A stretch of 64,000 bases of DNA from JABWAJ01 sp038323375. GTDB taxonomy: Bacteria > Bacteroidota > Bacteroidia > Chitinophagales > Saprospiraceae. The position numbers were made by a program, and so were the translations under genes. The stretch is from contig JBBQGV010000005.1 in NCBI GenBank assembly GCA_038323375.1, positions 55,257 through 119,256 on the forward strand. Direction: 5' to 3'. Below, in pieces: positions 41,244 through 50,954 of the stretch (position 1 is its first letter; the number at the start of each line of letters is the position of its first letter). The notes under the pieces are model-generated. The model was not told where the DNA came from. It did not search any database and saw nothing but the letters and a program-made list of their open reading frames with translations.

Positions 41244-43730
41244 ATGGCCAAAGCAAAAAAAGGGCAATTGTCGCTCAAATTAGGCATTAACGACGAGCGC
41301 ATCCCCAAGTTATTCGGGGTGTTGTGCCTTTTCTTTGCCTTGTATTTATTCATTGCCTTTACCTCCTATTTGTTTACCTGGCGCATTGACCAGGATTCTG
41401 TCCTGCGCATTTCATGGGGCCTGTTGTTGGAAACCAACATGGAAATGGCCAATTGGCTGGGACGCCTTGGCGCCATTGTCTCCAATATGTTTTTCTATTG
41501 GGGCTTCGGGTTGCCGTCGTTTATTTTCATTTACCTCCTCGTGCAATTCGGGCTTTACCTGATCCGGCGTAAGCCACTGATTCAGTTTGTGCCCACCCTG
41601 AACCGGATGATCATCCTGCTGTTTTCATCCGCCATGTTCCTCGAATTTGTTGCCGGCGATGCAGGGTTTCCCTGGGGTGGCGCATTCGGGGAAGGCCTGA
41701 GCGACTGGCTACGCAGTTTTGTCGGCGCGATAGGGCTTGTTGTGCTGTTGATCTTCATTCTGGCAGGGATGTTTGTCTGGACTTTTAATCCGAATTTCAA
41801 TAACCTCACTGCCCGGGAAGCTTTCGATGAAGCCTGGGAATATATTTCTGCCCGGATGGCTGGCCGCTTGTACTTACAGCGTCGCACCCGGGAAAATCAG
41901 GAAATATCCGGAACTTTGTCCGAAGCAGATTCCACGACCGAAACGCCAAAGATTGCCTCAACTACGGCTTCGGGCGCACTTCGCCCCAGCAACCGGGCAC
42001 AAGGGGTGGAGCCGAACCAGCTTGCGCTCAACCTTGAAGGCCAACCGGTGAAACCGCGCCCTTTGCAAGCCGGTGAAGCAGAGTTGGAAATCCAGCCTCC
42101 GGTGGTGGCACCGCCGATGGAAGAAGTGCCCGGCCCTGCCGTTGGGCTGTCGCGCAATGCCGTGGGCCTTTCCGAATCGCAGGCAGAAAATCTGGATCAT
42201 AGCGAACCCTACGACCCAACGCTGGAATTGTCTTCTTATGAATACCCGGTGACTTCTTTGCTGGAAGATTATTCTGATCAAAAATTTGAAGTAGACCGCG
42301 CCGAGCTGGAGGCCAACAAAGACCAGATCATTGAAACCCTGCTGCATTACAAGATTGAAATCATTAAAATCCGGGCGACCATTGGCCCAACGGTGACGCT
42401 GTACGAAATCGTGCCTGCACCCGGGGTGCGCATTTCGCGCATCAAAAATTTAGAGGATGATATCGCCCTCAGCCTTTCAGCGCTGGGCATTCGCATCATT
42501 GCACCCATTCCCGGCAAGGGCACGATCGGCATAGAAGTACCCAACAAAAATAAACAGGTGGTTTCGATGAAAGAGGTGCTGGTGTCCGAGAAATTCAAAC
42601 GGGCGAAAATGGACTTGCCAATCGCTTTGGGCAAAACCATTTCGAACGAAGTTTTTGTGGTGGACCTCGCCAAGATGCCCCACTTGCTGGTTGCCGGTGC
42701 CACAGGGCAGGGTAAATCAGTGGGCATCAATTCGATCCTGATTTCTTTGCTGTATAAGAAACACCCTTCCCAGGTCAAGGTCGTGTTGATAGACCCGAAG
42801 AAGGTCGAGTTGTTTCCATACAGCAAATTAGAAAACCACTTCCTTGCGTTTTTGCCTGGCCAGGAAGAACCCATCACCACCGAAACCAACAAGGTGATTC
42901 ATACCCTGAATTCCCTATGCATTGAAATGGATACCCGCTATGACCTGTTGAAAAAAGCAGGCACACGGAATATCCGGGAGTACAACGAAAAATTTGTACA
43001 ACGACAACTAAGCCCGCTCAAAGGCCATAAATTTATGCCTTTCATCGTGCTGGTCATTGATGAATTTGCCGACCTGATCATGACGGCAGGCAAAGAAGTC
43101 GAATTGCCCATCGGTCGTCTGGCGCAATTGTCGCGGGCTGTGGGCATCCACCTCATTATTGCCACGCAACGCCCCTCTGTCAACATCATTACGGGGGTGA
43201 TCAAAGCCAACTTCCCGGCGCGCATTGCTTATAAAGTTACGGCAAAAGTGGACTCGCGCACCATCCTCGATGGTGGCGGTGCGGATCAGCTCATCGGGCG
43301 GGGCGACATGCTCCTGAGTGTTGGCGGCGAAATGGTTCGTCTCCAGGGTGCCTTTGTGGATACGCCGGAAGTGGAACGCGTTGTGGATTTTATCGCCAAA
43401 CAAGCTGGCTATCCGGAACCCTATCTGCTTCCCGAATTCCACGGTGACGACGACGAACGCGGCGCCTCCGTCATTTCCTACGCCGACCTCGACGATATGT
43501 TTGAGGATGCTGCCCGCCTCATCGTACAAAACCAGCATGGGTCAACTTCCCTGATCCAGCGCCGCCTGAAATTGGGCTACAACCGGGCAGGCCGGATCAT
43601 GGATCAATTGGAAGCGATGGGCATTGTTGGCCCCAACGAAGGCAGCAAACCCCGCGAAGTGCTCGTTTACGACGAGATGGAATTAGAGCGGTATCTGAAT
43701 GATTTGAAGAAGAAGAAAGGGCCGTTGTAG
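41244..43730 (+). CDS. ftsK: DNA translocase FtsK
   Basis: An 828-residue septal DNA pump. Four N-terminal membrane helices (about residues 24-45, 75-105, 117-138, 155-180) are followed by a Pro/Glu-rich linker (about 215-330), the FtsK alpha/beta motor and the C-terminal gamma winged helix. Walker A is VAGATGQGKSVG and Walker B IVLVIDEFADLI. The gamma domain is QNQHGSTSLIQRRLKLGYNRAGRIMDQLEAMGIVGP. It clears chromosome-dimer regions at division and loads XerCD. The linker is short compared with E. coli FtsK, as is usual in this phylum. Confidence 0.96.
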   Translation: MAKAKKGQLSLKLGINDERIPKLFGVLCLFFALYLFIAFTSYLFTWRIDQDSVLRISWGLLLETNMEMANWLGRLGAIVSNMFFYWGFGLPSFIFIYLLVQFGLYLIRRKPLIQFVPTLNRMIILLFSSAMFLEFVAGDAGFPWGGAFGEGLSDWLRSFVGAIGLVVLLIFILAGMFVWTFNPNFNNLTAREAFDEAWEYISARMAGRLYLQRRTRENQEISGTLSEADSTTETPKIASTTASGALRPSNRAQGVEPNQLALNLEGQPVKPRPLQAGEAELEIQPPVVAPPMEEVPGPAVGLSRNAVGLSESQAENLDHSEPYDPTLELSSYEYPVTSLLEDYSDQKFEVDRAELEANKDQIIETLLHYKIEIIKIRATIGPTVTLYEIVPAPGVRISRIKNLEDDIALSLSALGIRIIAPIPGKGTIGIEVPNKNKQVVSMKEVLVSEKFKRAKMDLPIALGKTISNEVFVVDLAKMPHLLVAGATGQGKSVGINSILISLLYKKHPSQVKVVLIDPKKVELFPYSKLENHFLAFLPGQEEPITTETNKVIHTLNSLCIEMDTRYDLLKKAGTRNIREYNEKFVQRQLSPLKGHKFMPFIVLVIDEFADLIMTAGKEVELPIGRLAQLSRAVGIHLIIATQRPSVNIITGVIKANFPARIAYKVTAKVDSRTILDGGGADQLIGRGDMLLSVGGEMVRLQGAFVDTPEVERVVDFIAKQAGYPEPYLLPEFHGDDDERGASVISYADLDDMFEDAARLIVQNQHGSTSLIQRRLKLGYNRAGRIMDQLEAMGIVGPNEGSKPREVLVYDEMELERYLNDLKKKKGPL

Positions 43731-43742
43731 GGTAAAACAATA

Positions 43743-44934
43743 ATGAAGTCGTCAGGCTTCGCATTAATCAAGAAGACAAATAGTTTTGTGATGAAAGTCA
43801 TCAACCATAAAGATATTCCGAAATATGCTCTTCGTGGCTTTGAATTCAGAAATTTCAAGGGGATACAGCATTGTGACCTAAATGGTTTGCCAGAGAATGC
43901 CCGGTGGGTATTTTTAGCTGGAGAAAATGGCTACGGGAAAACATCGGTTCTACTAGCCTTGGCTACCGGATTGTTTGAATTTGAAGGCCATACTTTTGAA
44001 TATGAGAAAGATGAAAGCTCTTTTGGAGTAAAAATCACAAATAATATCAGTGGGAAAGTTGAAAAATTCGACCCTAAGTCTTTATGAAACTCAGAACTTG
44101 TTGCGCAATATTGAATTACAACTTTCAAGATGGTATTTCAAACAAGATGATTCTGAGTTTAAGGAAAAATATGAACATGTTATCAAGGTATTAAAAACGC
44201 TCTTGAATGTAAATAAAATAGAAGTAGATCGAAAATCAGACCAGGTTTACTATTATGAAAAAGATGAAGAAGGCCAACAATACGAACGCTTGCTATCCAA
44301 GCATTTAGCCGCTGGATACAGAAGTTTGATCAGTATGATTGGGGATATGATATTGCGCTTGTTTGAAGTACAACCAGAAGTCCGGGATCCAGCTCAACTA
44401 ACAGGGATTGTAATTATAGATGAAATAGACTTGCACTTTCATCCCAAATTACAACGCTCTTTGCCGGGGGAGTTGTCGAGGATATTTTCAAAAATTTACT
44501 TTATTGCTTCTACACATAGTTCTCTTCCTATTCTTGGAGCGCCTGCAAACTCTGTAATTCTTCGCGTAAATCGCTCTAAAGAATTAGGTGTAACAGGGAA
44601 ACGACTGGTTCAGATGGAGGATCAGTTGCCAAACCTGACACCCAATATTCTCCTCACCTCTCCTATTTTTGGGCTGCAGGATATTTTTCCCGCTACCCAT
44701 CAAAGCAATAAAAACAGGATACAAACGGAAGACACTTATGCTGATATGTCACTTAATGATCAAGTTGAAGCGAGATTAAAAGCTTAGACTCAGCCGGAAG
44801 CAGAATTTTCTCTTACCGCAAGTTACATCCCGAAGCATTTTGATAACATTGAAGTAGGCCAATTGCAGGCAAAACGAATTCAAAAGCGTGCTATCTCGAA
44901 TGCCTTTCAAGATTATTTGAATGGTGTTTTATGA
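43743..44934 (+). pseudogene. Inactivated AAA ATPase gene (OLD/RecF-like)
   Basis: The first frame (likely start 43791) encodes LRGFEFRNFKGIQHCDLNGL and Walker A GENGYGKT, then ends at 44087. The second frame (from 44050) encodes the C-terminal half with Walker B TGIVIIDEIDLHFHPKLQR and the switch segment IASTHSSLPIL. About 150-200 residues expected in between are missing, so this is a deletion with frame change. The second frame meets a TAG at 44785-44787, but the same frame stays open to 44934 (ending SNAFQDYLNGVL), so a nonsense mutation is likely too. Lower GC than ftsK, which suggests transfer. Confidence 0.85.
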
Positions 44935-45022
44935 AACATTTGTGGGCATAATTTAGTCGAGTGATGGGATTACGTGCCCGTGAATCTGGGATATACCTAC
45001 CGCATGAAAATGGAATAGTATG

Positions 45023-46333
45023 TCAAAACTTAGCGATGGGTTCTGCATACAAATGCCCGTTTGCGACATAATTTAACCAATAATGCCCAGGTGGTAAACC
45101 TGAAAGATTGAGTGCCGATTCAGTTCCCGACCATTGGCGCAACGGCCGGCCAAGATAATCGAACAACTTCATCCCTTCAACCTGCACGCCCTGAAGGTTT
45201 TCTATCCGGAGGATATCCCGTACAGGATTGGGATAAAATTTTAAAGGTGCCAGTGCGGTTTCTTCCACGCCATTGATGTTCCCCAGGCAATCTCCGCCGG
45301 GAGCCTCCCGGATAAGCAATGTGCCGGAATGAACAGACCAATATTCCCAATTGCCGCCGGTTTGTGTTTCCCAATCGTTTAAGTCGAACGTGTTGTTGCC
45401 CAATGCGGTGCCAGGGATTTTACACGCCCACACGGCAGTGCTGTCAATACTCCAGGTGAGTGGCTGATTAATTTGCAGGACTTCGGGCAGAAAGGTATCC
45501 TGGCAGGAGGACTGGAGGAAAAAAGCAAAATCATTGGCGGCATCGCCAAAAACATGACCAATTCCCTGTTCGTCTATCCCAACAGCTACCGTCTCATTGC
45601 AGGCAATTCCAAAAGAACGTTGCCCGGATGCATTGGCAACGCGGGCCATAAAAGCGACATGCCGGCCTTTTCGGGAGCGTTGCTCGTAGTGCGTATCCGT
45701 AATGACATCAGCCAGCAGCGGGTTTATGATGAAATCACCATTGCCGATAATATTCATAGAAGGATTAAAAGGGTTGGCTAAGGCCTGCGGCGACATGATG
45801 CCCGAGCCCGGTGGCGTGTAGTACGCCTGGCTTAAAACGGCCATACCAGCACTGGTTCCTCCAACCACGGCTTGTTTTTCATTGACCAGGTAGTTGATTG
45901 CCTCTTCTATCGGGGTGTCTTTCCAGTACAAATAATAATCGTACTGATCGCCTCCTGCAAGGAAAAGCGCTTCTGCATTCCGGATTTGCTGAATCACGTA
46001 AGCATCCTGTGCCGCTGCCGCGCCATTAAAGCGAATGGTCTGAACGGAATTAACCGCAACGCCTAATTCACTGTACAGATAATCATTATAGCCATTGGAA
46101 CCGCTTGCCCGAATGATGACAACATCGCCGCCGCCCGCCCGTTGGAGCAGCCAGCGCATGGCATCGTCGTTATCCGTACCTCCCCCGGCTAACAAGACAC
46201 CCTGCAGGGGCGTTGTGACCACGTCCGTGGTATCGCCATTGAACCAGGAAGAATAAGATTGCGCATGGGAAACGAGCGTTGGCAGGCAACTCCAGAAAGC
46301 CAGCATCAAATATTTAATATGTCTTTTTTTCAT
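45023..46333 (-). CDS. Cyanophycinase-like S51 peptidase with T9SS sorting domain
   Basis: A 436-residue secreted protein. The signal peptide runs MKKRHIKYLMLAFW to SHAQ. The S51 peptidase domain contains GVLLAGGGTDNDDAMRWLL, LFLAGGDQYDYYLYW and the nucleophile motif VGGTSAGMAVLSQ. A linker leads to a type IX sorting domain (LKFYPNPVRDILRIENL to PPGHYWLNYVANG). S51 enzymes include cyanophycinase and Asp-dipeptidase, serine peptidases cleaving next to aspartate. Surface display would suit use of external cyanophycin-like or Asp-rich polymers. The frame opens at 46357, but the ATG at 46333 gives the cleaner signal peptide. Confidence 0.85.
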   Translation of the reverse strand: MKKRHIKYLMLAFWSCLPTLVSHAQSYSSWFNGDTTDVVTTPLQGVLLAGGGTDNDDAMRWLLQRAGGGDVVIIRASGSNGYNDYLYSELGVAVNSVQTIRFNGAAAAQDAYVIQQIRNAEALFLAGGDQYDYYLYWKDTPIEEAINYLVNEKQAVVGGTSAGMAVLSQAYYTPPGSGIMSPQALANPFNPSMNIIGNGDFIINPLLADVITDTHYEQRSRKGRHVAFMARVANASGQRSFGIACNETVAVGIDEQGIGHVFGDAANDFAFFLQSSCQDTFLPEVLQINQPLTWSIDSTAVWACKIPGTALGNNTFDLNDWETQTGGNWEYWSVHSGTLLIREAPGGDCLGNINGVEETALAPLKFYPNPVRDILRIENLQGVQVEGMKLFDYLGRPLRQWSGTESALNLSGLPPGHYWLNYVANGHLYAEPIAKF

Positions 46334-46424
46334 ACCGAGGGATTTTATAAAGGTCAAAGCTATCAGGTTTATGCAAATAGAAGAGACTTATGGCCGGAAT
46401 TTTGATTTTCCGGTCGTTTTGCTT

Positions 46425-46571
46425 TGACAAACGGTTAATATTGTACTATCTTTGGTGCAGCTTTGAAGAACACATCTACACACCACTCCCCCGTTTAAGA
46501 CAGCACTTGATAAGTATACTCCTGCTTTGCAGGCAGGAGAAACTTCCATTTCCTATTTGTTTGTACCTTTG
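46425..46571 (+). promoter_or_regulatory. Two candidate promoters ahead of DUF5606 gene
   Basis: TTTG (46425-46428), 18 bases, then TATCTTTG (46447-46454) is a strong Bacteroidota-type promoter. A second -7 box TACCTTTG is at 46564-46571, 28 bp before the start codon. Between them lies a 7-bp hairpin, CTCCTGC with GCAGGAG near 46520-46540. Confidence 0.6.
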
Positions 46572-46599
46572 GCGTTCAAACAAAAAGTAAAGGAATATT

Positions 46600-47022
46600 A
46601 TGAATCTGGAAAAATTTGTTGCTGTATCCGGTCTGCCCGGTATTCACAAGATCATTGCAGACCGAAACAATGGCTTGATTGTAGAAGACCTGGATTCAGG
46701 GAAGAGGAGTTTTGTACCGGCAAGGAGCTATCAGTTTACGCCACTTGGCACCATCGGAATTTACACCGACGATGGAGAAACTACGGAGTTGGCAAATGTA
46801 TTCCGCAGTATGCTGGAAAAAATAAACGAATTGCCGCCACCGGGTTCTGATGCCAAGCCGGAAGCTTTGCAAGCCTATTTCGCAGTTATTTTACCCAATT
46901 ACGACCGAGATAAAGTGCGCACAGGCGACATGAAAAAGGCCATCAAGTGGTTTGTTTTTCTGAATGACAAACAACTGCTGAGCCTTGAAGATAACCCTTC
47001 CATAAACCAGGAAGAAGAGTGA
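46600..47022 (+). CDS. DUF5606 protein
   Basis: A 140-residue soluble protein restricted to Bacteroidota. The N-terminal block LEKFVAVSGLPGIHKIIADRNNGLIVEDLDSGKRSFVPAR and ANVFRSMLEKI in the middle are characteristic; the tail is acidic (NPSINQEEE). Function unknown. Monocistronic, with two candidate promoters upstream and a hairpin downstream. Confidence 0.9.
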   Translation: MNLEKFVAVSGLPGIHKIIADRNNGLIVEDLDSGKRSFVPARSYQFTPLGTIGIYTDDGETTELANVFRSMLEKINELPPPGSDAKPEALQAYFAVILPNYDRDKVRTGDMKKAIKWFVFLNDKQLLSLEDNPSINQEEE

Positions 47023-47036
47023 GTAAAAAAAAGTGA

Positions 47037-47061
47037 CCAAAACTTCGGCCTTTTGGATTTT
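47037..47061 (+). terminator. Weak terminator after DUF5606 gene
   Basis: CCAAAA (47037-47042) pairs with TTTTGG (47051-47056) around CTTCGGCC, followed by ATTTT. It starts 14 bp after the stop. The stem is AT-rich, so efficiency is uncertain. Confidence 0.4.
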
Positions 47062-47260
47062 ATATCCGTATAAGGAATAAGAGCAACTTGTGATTGAGCG
47101 ATGCCGAATTGCAATTGCCTCTTTATAAGAGTGTTCCTGGCCAAGTTTACGCGTTATCTGTATGTAAGGTTTTCGGGATTCCCCGGAGGTTACCAGAATG
47201 CAAGGGTGGTAAGAATTTGCTGCTACCCTATACAGTAATCAAAGGACAGATTATGAGATT

Positions 47261-48991
47261 ATGAGAACTACTACCAAGCTTCAACCTGTAACTCAAGCGT
47301 ATTTGCCTGAAGAATTGAAGGTCACGACCTGGTCGGAACTGGAATATTACTACCATGAATTGTTGAATCGCCCGATCTGTTCGCTGGAAGAGCTGGAGTG
47401 CTGGATTCTGAACAAGAGCGAACTGGACGCATTGGTCAATGAGGAACTTTCGTGGAGAATCATCCATCACACGGTTAATATAGAGGATAAAGATGCCGAA
47501 AAGGCTTATCAATATGCCGTACAGGAATTGTCGCCCCAGATTACCTCCTATGAATACCGCCTCAATCAAAAATTAATTTCAACGACCTTCTTATCCGGCT
47601 TAGACCCGCAGGAATATCAGATCTACCTGCGCAGCGTTAAAAATGCCCTGTCGCTTTTTTGTGGAGAAAATGTGCCACTTACAACGGAAGTACACCTGCG
47701 GCTGAAAGAGTATAGCAAAATTTTTTCGGTGATGACCGTTGGGGTAAATGGCGTGCAGATGACTTTGCAAAAGGCAGGTGCCTTGCTGGAAGAACCTAAC
47801 CGGGTTTACCGCGAAACCGTTTACCACAAAATCTACCAGCGCATTCTTCAGGACACCGACTTTTTTGAAAACCTCTTTGAAGACCTGCTGCGCAAGCGGC
47901 ATCAGATTGCGTTGAATGCCGGGTTTGAAAACTACCGGGATTATAAGTTTTGCGAATTGGGCCGATTCGATTACTCTGCCGAAGATTGTTTGGCTTTTCA
48001 CGACTCCATTGCTTCTGAAATCCTTCCTTTGGTGGAGAACATCAGTGAATACCGCAGGGATGCCCTGGAGCTTGATGCGCTGCGCCCTTGGGATTTGAAC
48101 GTGGATACCTGCGGCAAAGCACCACTCCGCCCGTTTGAAAATGTGGAGGAATTAGTTGAAAAATCCATTCTTTGCCTGTCTAAAGTGCATCCGTTTTTTG
48201 GTGAAGTCATCTCAACAATGCGCGCTATGGGCCGGCTGGATCTGGATTCCCGGCGCGGCAAACGTCCCGGTGGGTATAACATGCCCTTGCACAGAAGCGG
48301 CGTGCCTTTTGTCTTTATGAACGCCACCAATACGCTCAACGATATGCGCATGTTGATGCACGAAAGCGGACACGCCGTTCATTCGTTTTTGTCCCATGCA
48401 CATCCCCTCAGTATTGCTAAACGCATTCCGATGGAAGTAGCCGAACTGGCCTCCATGACCATGGAATTGTTGAGCATGGATCACTGGGAGATCTTTTTTG
48501 AAAACCCGGACGACCTGAAGCGGGCAAAAGTGGCTCAGTTGGAGTATGTCCTGAAAGCCCTGCCCTGGATTGCAGCCATTGATAAATTTCAACACTGGCT
48601 GTATACCAATCCGGAGCACACGCGCCAGGAACGCAAAGAAAACTGGATGCAGATCCTCGATGAGTTTTCACCTTCTGTTGTTGATCGCAGCGGGCTGGAA
48701 CACTATCAGGAATACCTGTGGCACCGGCAATTGCATGTATTCGAAGTGCCTTTTTATTATATTGAATACGGCATGGCTCAACTTGGCGCCATTGCGATCT
48801 GGAAGCAGTACCGCGAAAACCCGGAACAAACAATACAAAACTACCGCAAAGCGTTGGAAATGGGCTACACCCAACCCATCCGGGAAATCTACCGCACGGC
48901 AGGCATTGCCTTCGATTTTTCGAGGGATTATGTGCGGGAACTCGGCGGGTTTGTTAAAGAAGAATTAAACCGGCTTTTAGGCCAAAGCTAA
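47261..48991 (+). CDS. M3-family oligoendopeptidase (PepF-like)
   Basis: A 576-residue cytoplasmic zinc peptidase that cuts short peptides. The zinc site is MLMHESGHAVHSFLSH (His367, Glu368, His371), with the downstream glutamate in MEVAELASMTMELL. PYNIEYGMAQL-like FYYIEYGMAQLGAIAIW and QPIREIYRTAGIAFDFS close the M3 domain. No signal peptide. Length is normal for the PepF clade. It ends before a terminator shared with the convergent T9SS gene. Confidence 0.93.
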   Translation: MRTTTKLQPVTQAYLPEELKVTTWSELEYYYHELLNRPICSLEELECWILNKSELDALVNEELSWRIIHHTVNIEDKDAEKAYQYAVQELSPQITSYEYRLNQKLISTTFLSGLDPQEYQIYLRSVKNALSLFCGENVPLTTEVHLRLKEYSKIFSVMTVGVNGVQMTLQKAGALLEEPNRVYRETVYHKIYQRILQDTDFFENLFEDLLRKRHQIALNAGFENYRDYKFCELGRFDYSAEDCLAFHDSIASEILPLVENISEYRRDALELDALRPWDLNVDTCGKAPLRPFENVEELVEKSILCLSKVHPFFGEVISTMRAMGRLDLDSRRGKRPGGYNMPLHRSGVPFVFMNATNTLNDMRMLMHESGHAVHSFLSHAHPLSIAKRIPMEVAELASMTMELLSMDHWEIFFENPDDLKRAKVAQLEYVLKALPWIAAIDKFQHWLYTNPEHTRQERKENWMQILDEFSPSVVDRSGLEHYQEYLWHRQLHVFEVPFYYIEYGMAQLGAIAIWKQYRENPEQTIQNYRKALEMGYTQPIREIYRTAGIAFDFSRDYVRELGGFVKEELNRLLGQS

Positions 48992-49040
48992 ACTCAGGCA
49001 AGGGGGCCAACCCTCACACTGTAAACACTATTAATATATT

Positions 49041-49075
49041 AGAAGGAGGCGTCCCTTACGAGACAGCCTCTTTCT
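49041..49075. terminator. Terminator hairpin between convergent genes
   Basis: AGAAGGAGGC (49041-49050) pairs with GCCTCTTTCT (49066-49075) with one G-T pair, plus inner GTC/GAC. It is related in sequence to the hairpin at 11384-11417 (AGAGGCTGTCT type). Confidence 0.65.
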
Positions 49076-49102
49076 GTTTGTAACGGAATATTGCCCACGA
49101 GC

Positions 49103-50884
49103 TTATCTAACCACAATCAACTTCCCGCTCTCCAGCACTTGCCCGCCCGCGCTCATTTTCCAAAAATACATCCCCGGCGCCATATTTTCTAAATTCACTA
49201 CCGTTTGTGCCTGCGGGTGTTGCAGCACGACCCGGCGCACTTCGCGGCCCAAGGCGTCGTGCAGCACCCATTGCAGGGTCTCCGTGTTGCCATTAAGATA
49301 GCCCGGAATCTGCAAGACCACATAATCTTTCGCCGGATTGGGGAAAACCTTCAGCAATACCTTTTCCGCAAGCGCCTCCTCCGTACCCGTCACAATCACC
49401 TCCACGAACTGGCACAGCGTATCGGCGGCATTGGCGTTGCTCACGATGAGGCAAACTTCATACACCCCACTTGCCGCGTAAACATGCACCGGATCGCGCT
49501 CGGTGCTGCTGCCGCCATCGCCGAAAGTCCACTGCCAGGCGGTGGGGAAAAAGCGGGAGTAATCGTAAAAATTGACCGTTGAAGATTCCGTGGCATGCCG
49601 AAAATTGGCCTGCGGGTGGTGGTCAATGCCGAGGGTATCACAGGGGCTGCCGTCTTCGGAGCCGAGGCCGTAGTAGGGATGATTGGGGATCGAGCGACCG
49701 AGAAAATTTCCAAAAACCAGGGCATCCTGCTCAAAGTTACAGGCTAAGCCGCCAGCATTGGGATTGTGAATGATGTGCAGCTCTTTTCTGTTATATCCGG
49801 ACACATACAGCTTCTCATCAGGCCCCAACTGCATCAAGGCGAAATCCGCTGGAAACCCCGCAGGAGTAAACTCTCCGAGATACACAATGACTTCGCGAGA
49901 GGCTTCTACGTTTTCTGCCTCGGTATCGTATTGGTAAATGTAACGATGCGAGGAAACATATAAATACCGCGAATTGGGCGAAAAGGCTACGCCGCCATGA
50001 AAAGCCGAGTCCTGATAAATGAGTTGAAGCGGATCAGATAGCAAACCACTACAGCGATCAAAGCTGTAGATATCCAGATAGGCAGGACCTGCAATCAAGT
50101 ACATATTCAGCTTCACATACTTGGTGCCATCCGGTGAAAAAACCGCCTGCCCAACCCCGGAGGGCGTTGCTTCTCCTGTGCTTCCCATCGGATACTCGGT
50201 GATGCCCCCGGGATGCAGCAAAAAACGATGATATTGATTGGAGAAGTAGCCAAAAACCACTACCCACCAGTCGCGGCCATTCGCGTGCCGAGCGGCGGTA
50301 ATTTTGCCAAGTCCTAATGTACTCTCATCTGCCAATACTTCATTTTTCTCTAATAAAGTGCCCGATCCATTTTCACCAATCTGAATTGACGAAAAATATA
50401 AAGGAAACATCCTAGAAGTATGTCCATACATGTCCGGTTCATTCAAATACTCTCTCCTCCCATGTATGAGATAGTACTTGTTTCCCACCCCAGGCGCTGG
50501 CAAAGCAATGGCTCCCTGATCCAATGGCTCCCCATAGAGCAGCCAGTCATCGGTCATATCCCCCGGGCTCAAGCCTGTCCCATTTTCCATCACGTTGTGA
50601 TTGCGATCATTCACAACATAACCATTGGTATAAAACAGCAGATTCCCTGCAATATCACACATGCCAGCATTGGTAATGTCTATACTGAATGTGCCTACCC
50701 TTTGATGTGTGGAAACAGGCATATCATTAAAATCAAGCCAGGTATTTCGGGCATTGGTTTGTATGGCTGTATCATATCCAAACATCCAGATATGGTCGCG
50801 TTTTTCCCGCACAAATGCTTGTTGAGAAAATGCGAAAGGTAGTACAGCGCATAACAGGAACGAGGTTATCAGGAAACGGGTCAT
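49103..50884 (-). CDS. Secreted PKD-domain protein with T9SS sorting domain
   Basis: A 593-residue protein with signal peptide MTRFLITSFLLCAVLPFAFSQ. A beta-propeller-like region (about residues 25-420, with VFSPDGTKYVKLNMY and AFSPNSRYLYVSSHRYIYQYD) is followed by a PKD domain (WQWTFGDGGSSTERDPVHVYAASGVYEVCLIV) and a type IX sorting domain (LLKVFPNPAKDYVVLQI). Such surface proteins often take part in adhesion or particle handling; the exact role is unknown. The start at 50884 is set by the signal peptide; the frame is open to 50941. Confidence 0.85.
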   Translation of the reverse strand: MTRFLITSFLLCAVLPFAFSQQAFVREKRDHIWMFGYDTAIQTNARNTWLDFNDMPVSTHQRVGTFSIDITNAGMCDIAGNLLFYTNGYVVNDRNHNVMENGTGLSPGDMTDDWLLYGEPLDQGAIALPAPGVGNKYYLIHGRREYLNEPDMYGHTSRMFPLYFSSIQIGENGSGTLLEKNEVLADESTLGLGKITAARHANGRDWWVVVFGYFSNQYHRFLLHPGGITEYPMGSTGEATPSGVGQAVFSPDGTKYVKLNMYLIAGPAYLDIYSFDRCSGLLSDPLQLIYQDSAFHGGVAFSPNSRYLYVSSHRYIYQYDTEAENVEASREVIVYLGEFTPAGFPADFALMQLGPDEKLYVSGYNRKELHIIHNPNAGGLACNFEQDALVFGNFLGRSIPNHPYYGLGSEDGSPCDTLGIDHHPQANFRHATESSTVNFYDYSRFFPTAWQWTFGDGGSSTERDPVHVYAASGVYEVCLIVSNANAADTLCQFVEVIVTGTEEALAEKVLLKVFPNPAKDYVVLQIPGYLNGNTETLQWVLHDALGREVRRVVLQHPQAQTVVNLENMAPGMYFWKMSAGGQVLESGKLIVVR

Positions 50885-50954
50885 GGCAATGAAATGGGAA
50901 TAGCTGGAGCTTATTGTTTTATCAGAAAGCTCCAGCCACAAAGGTTAGCAAATG

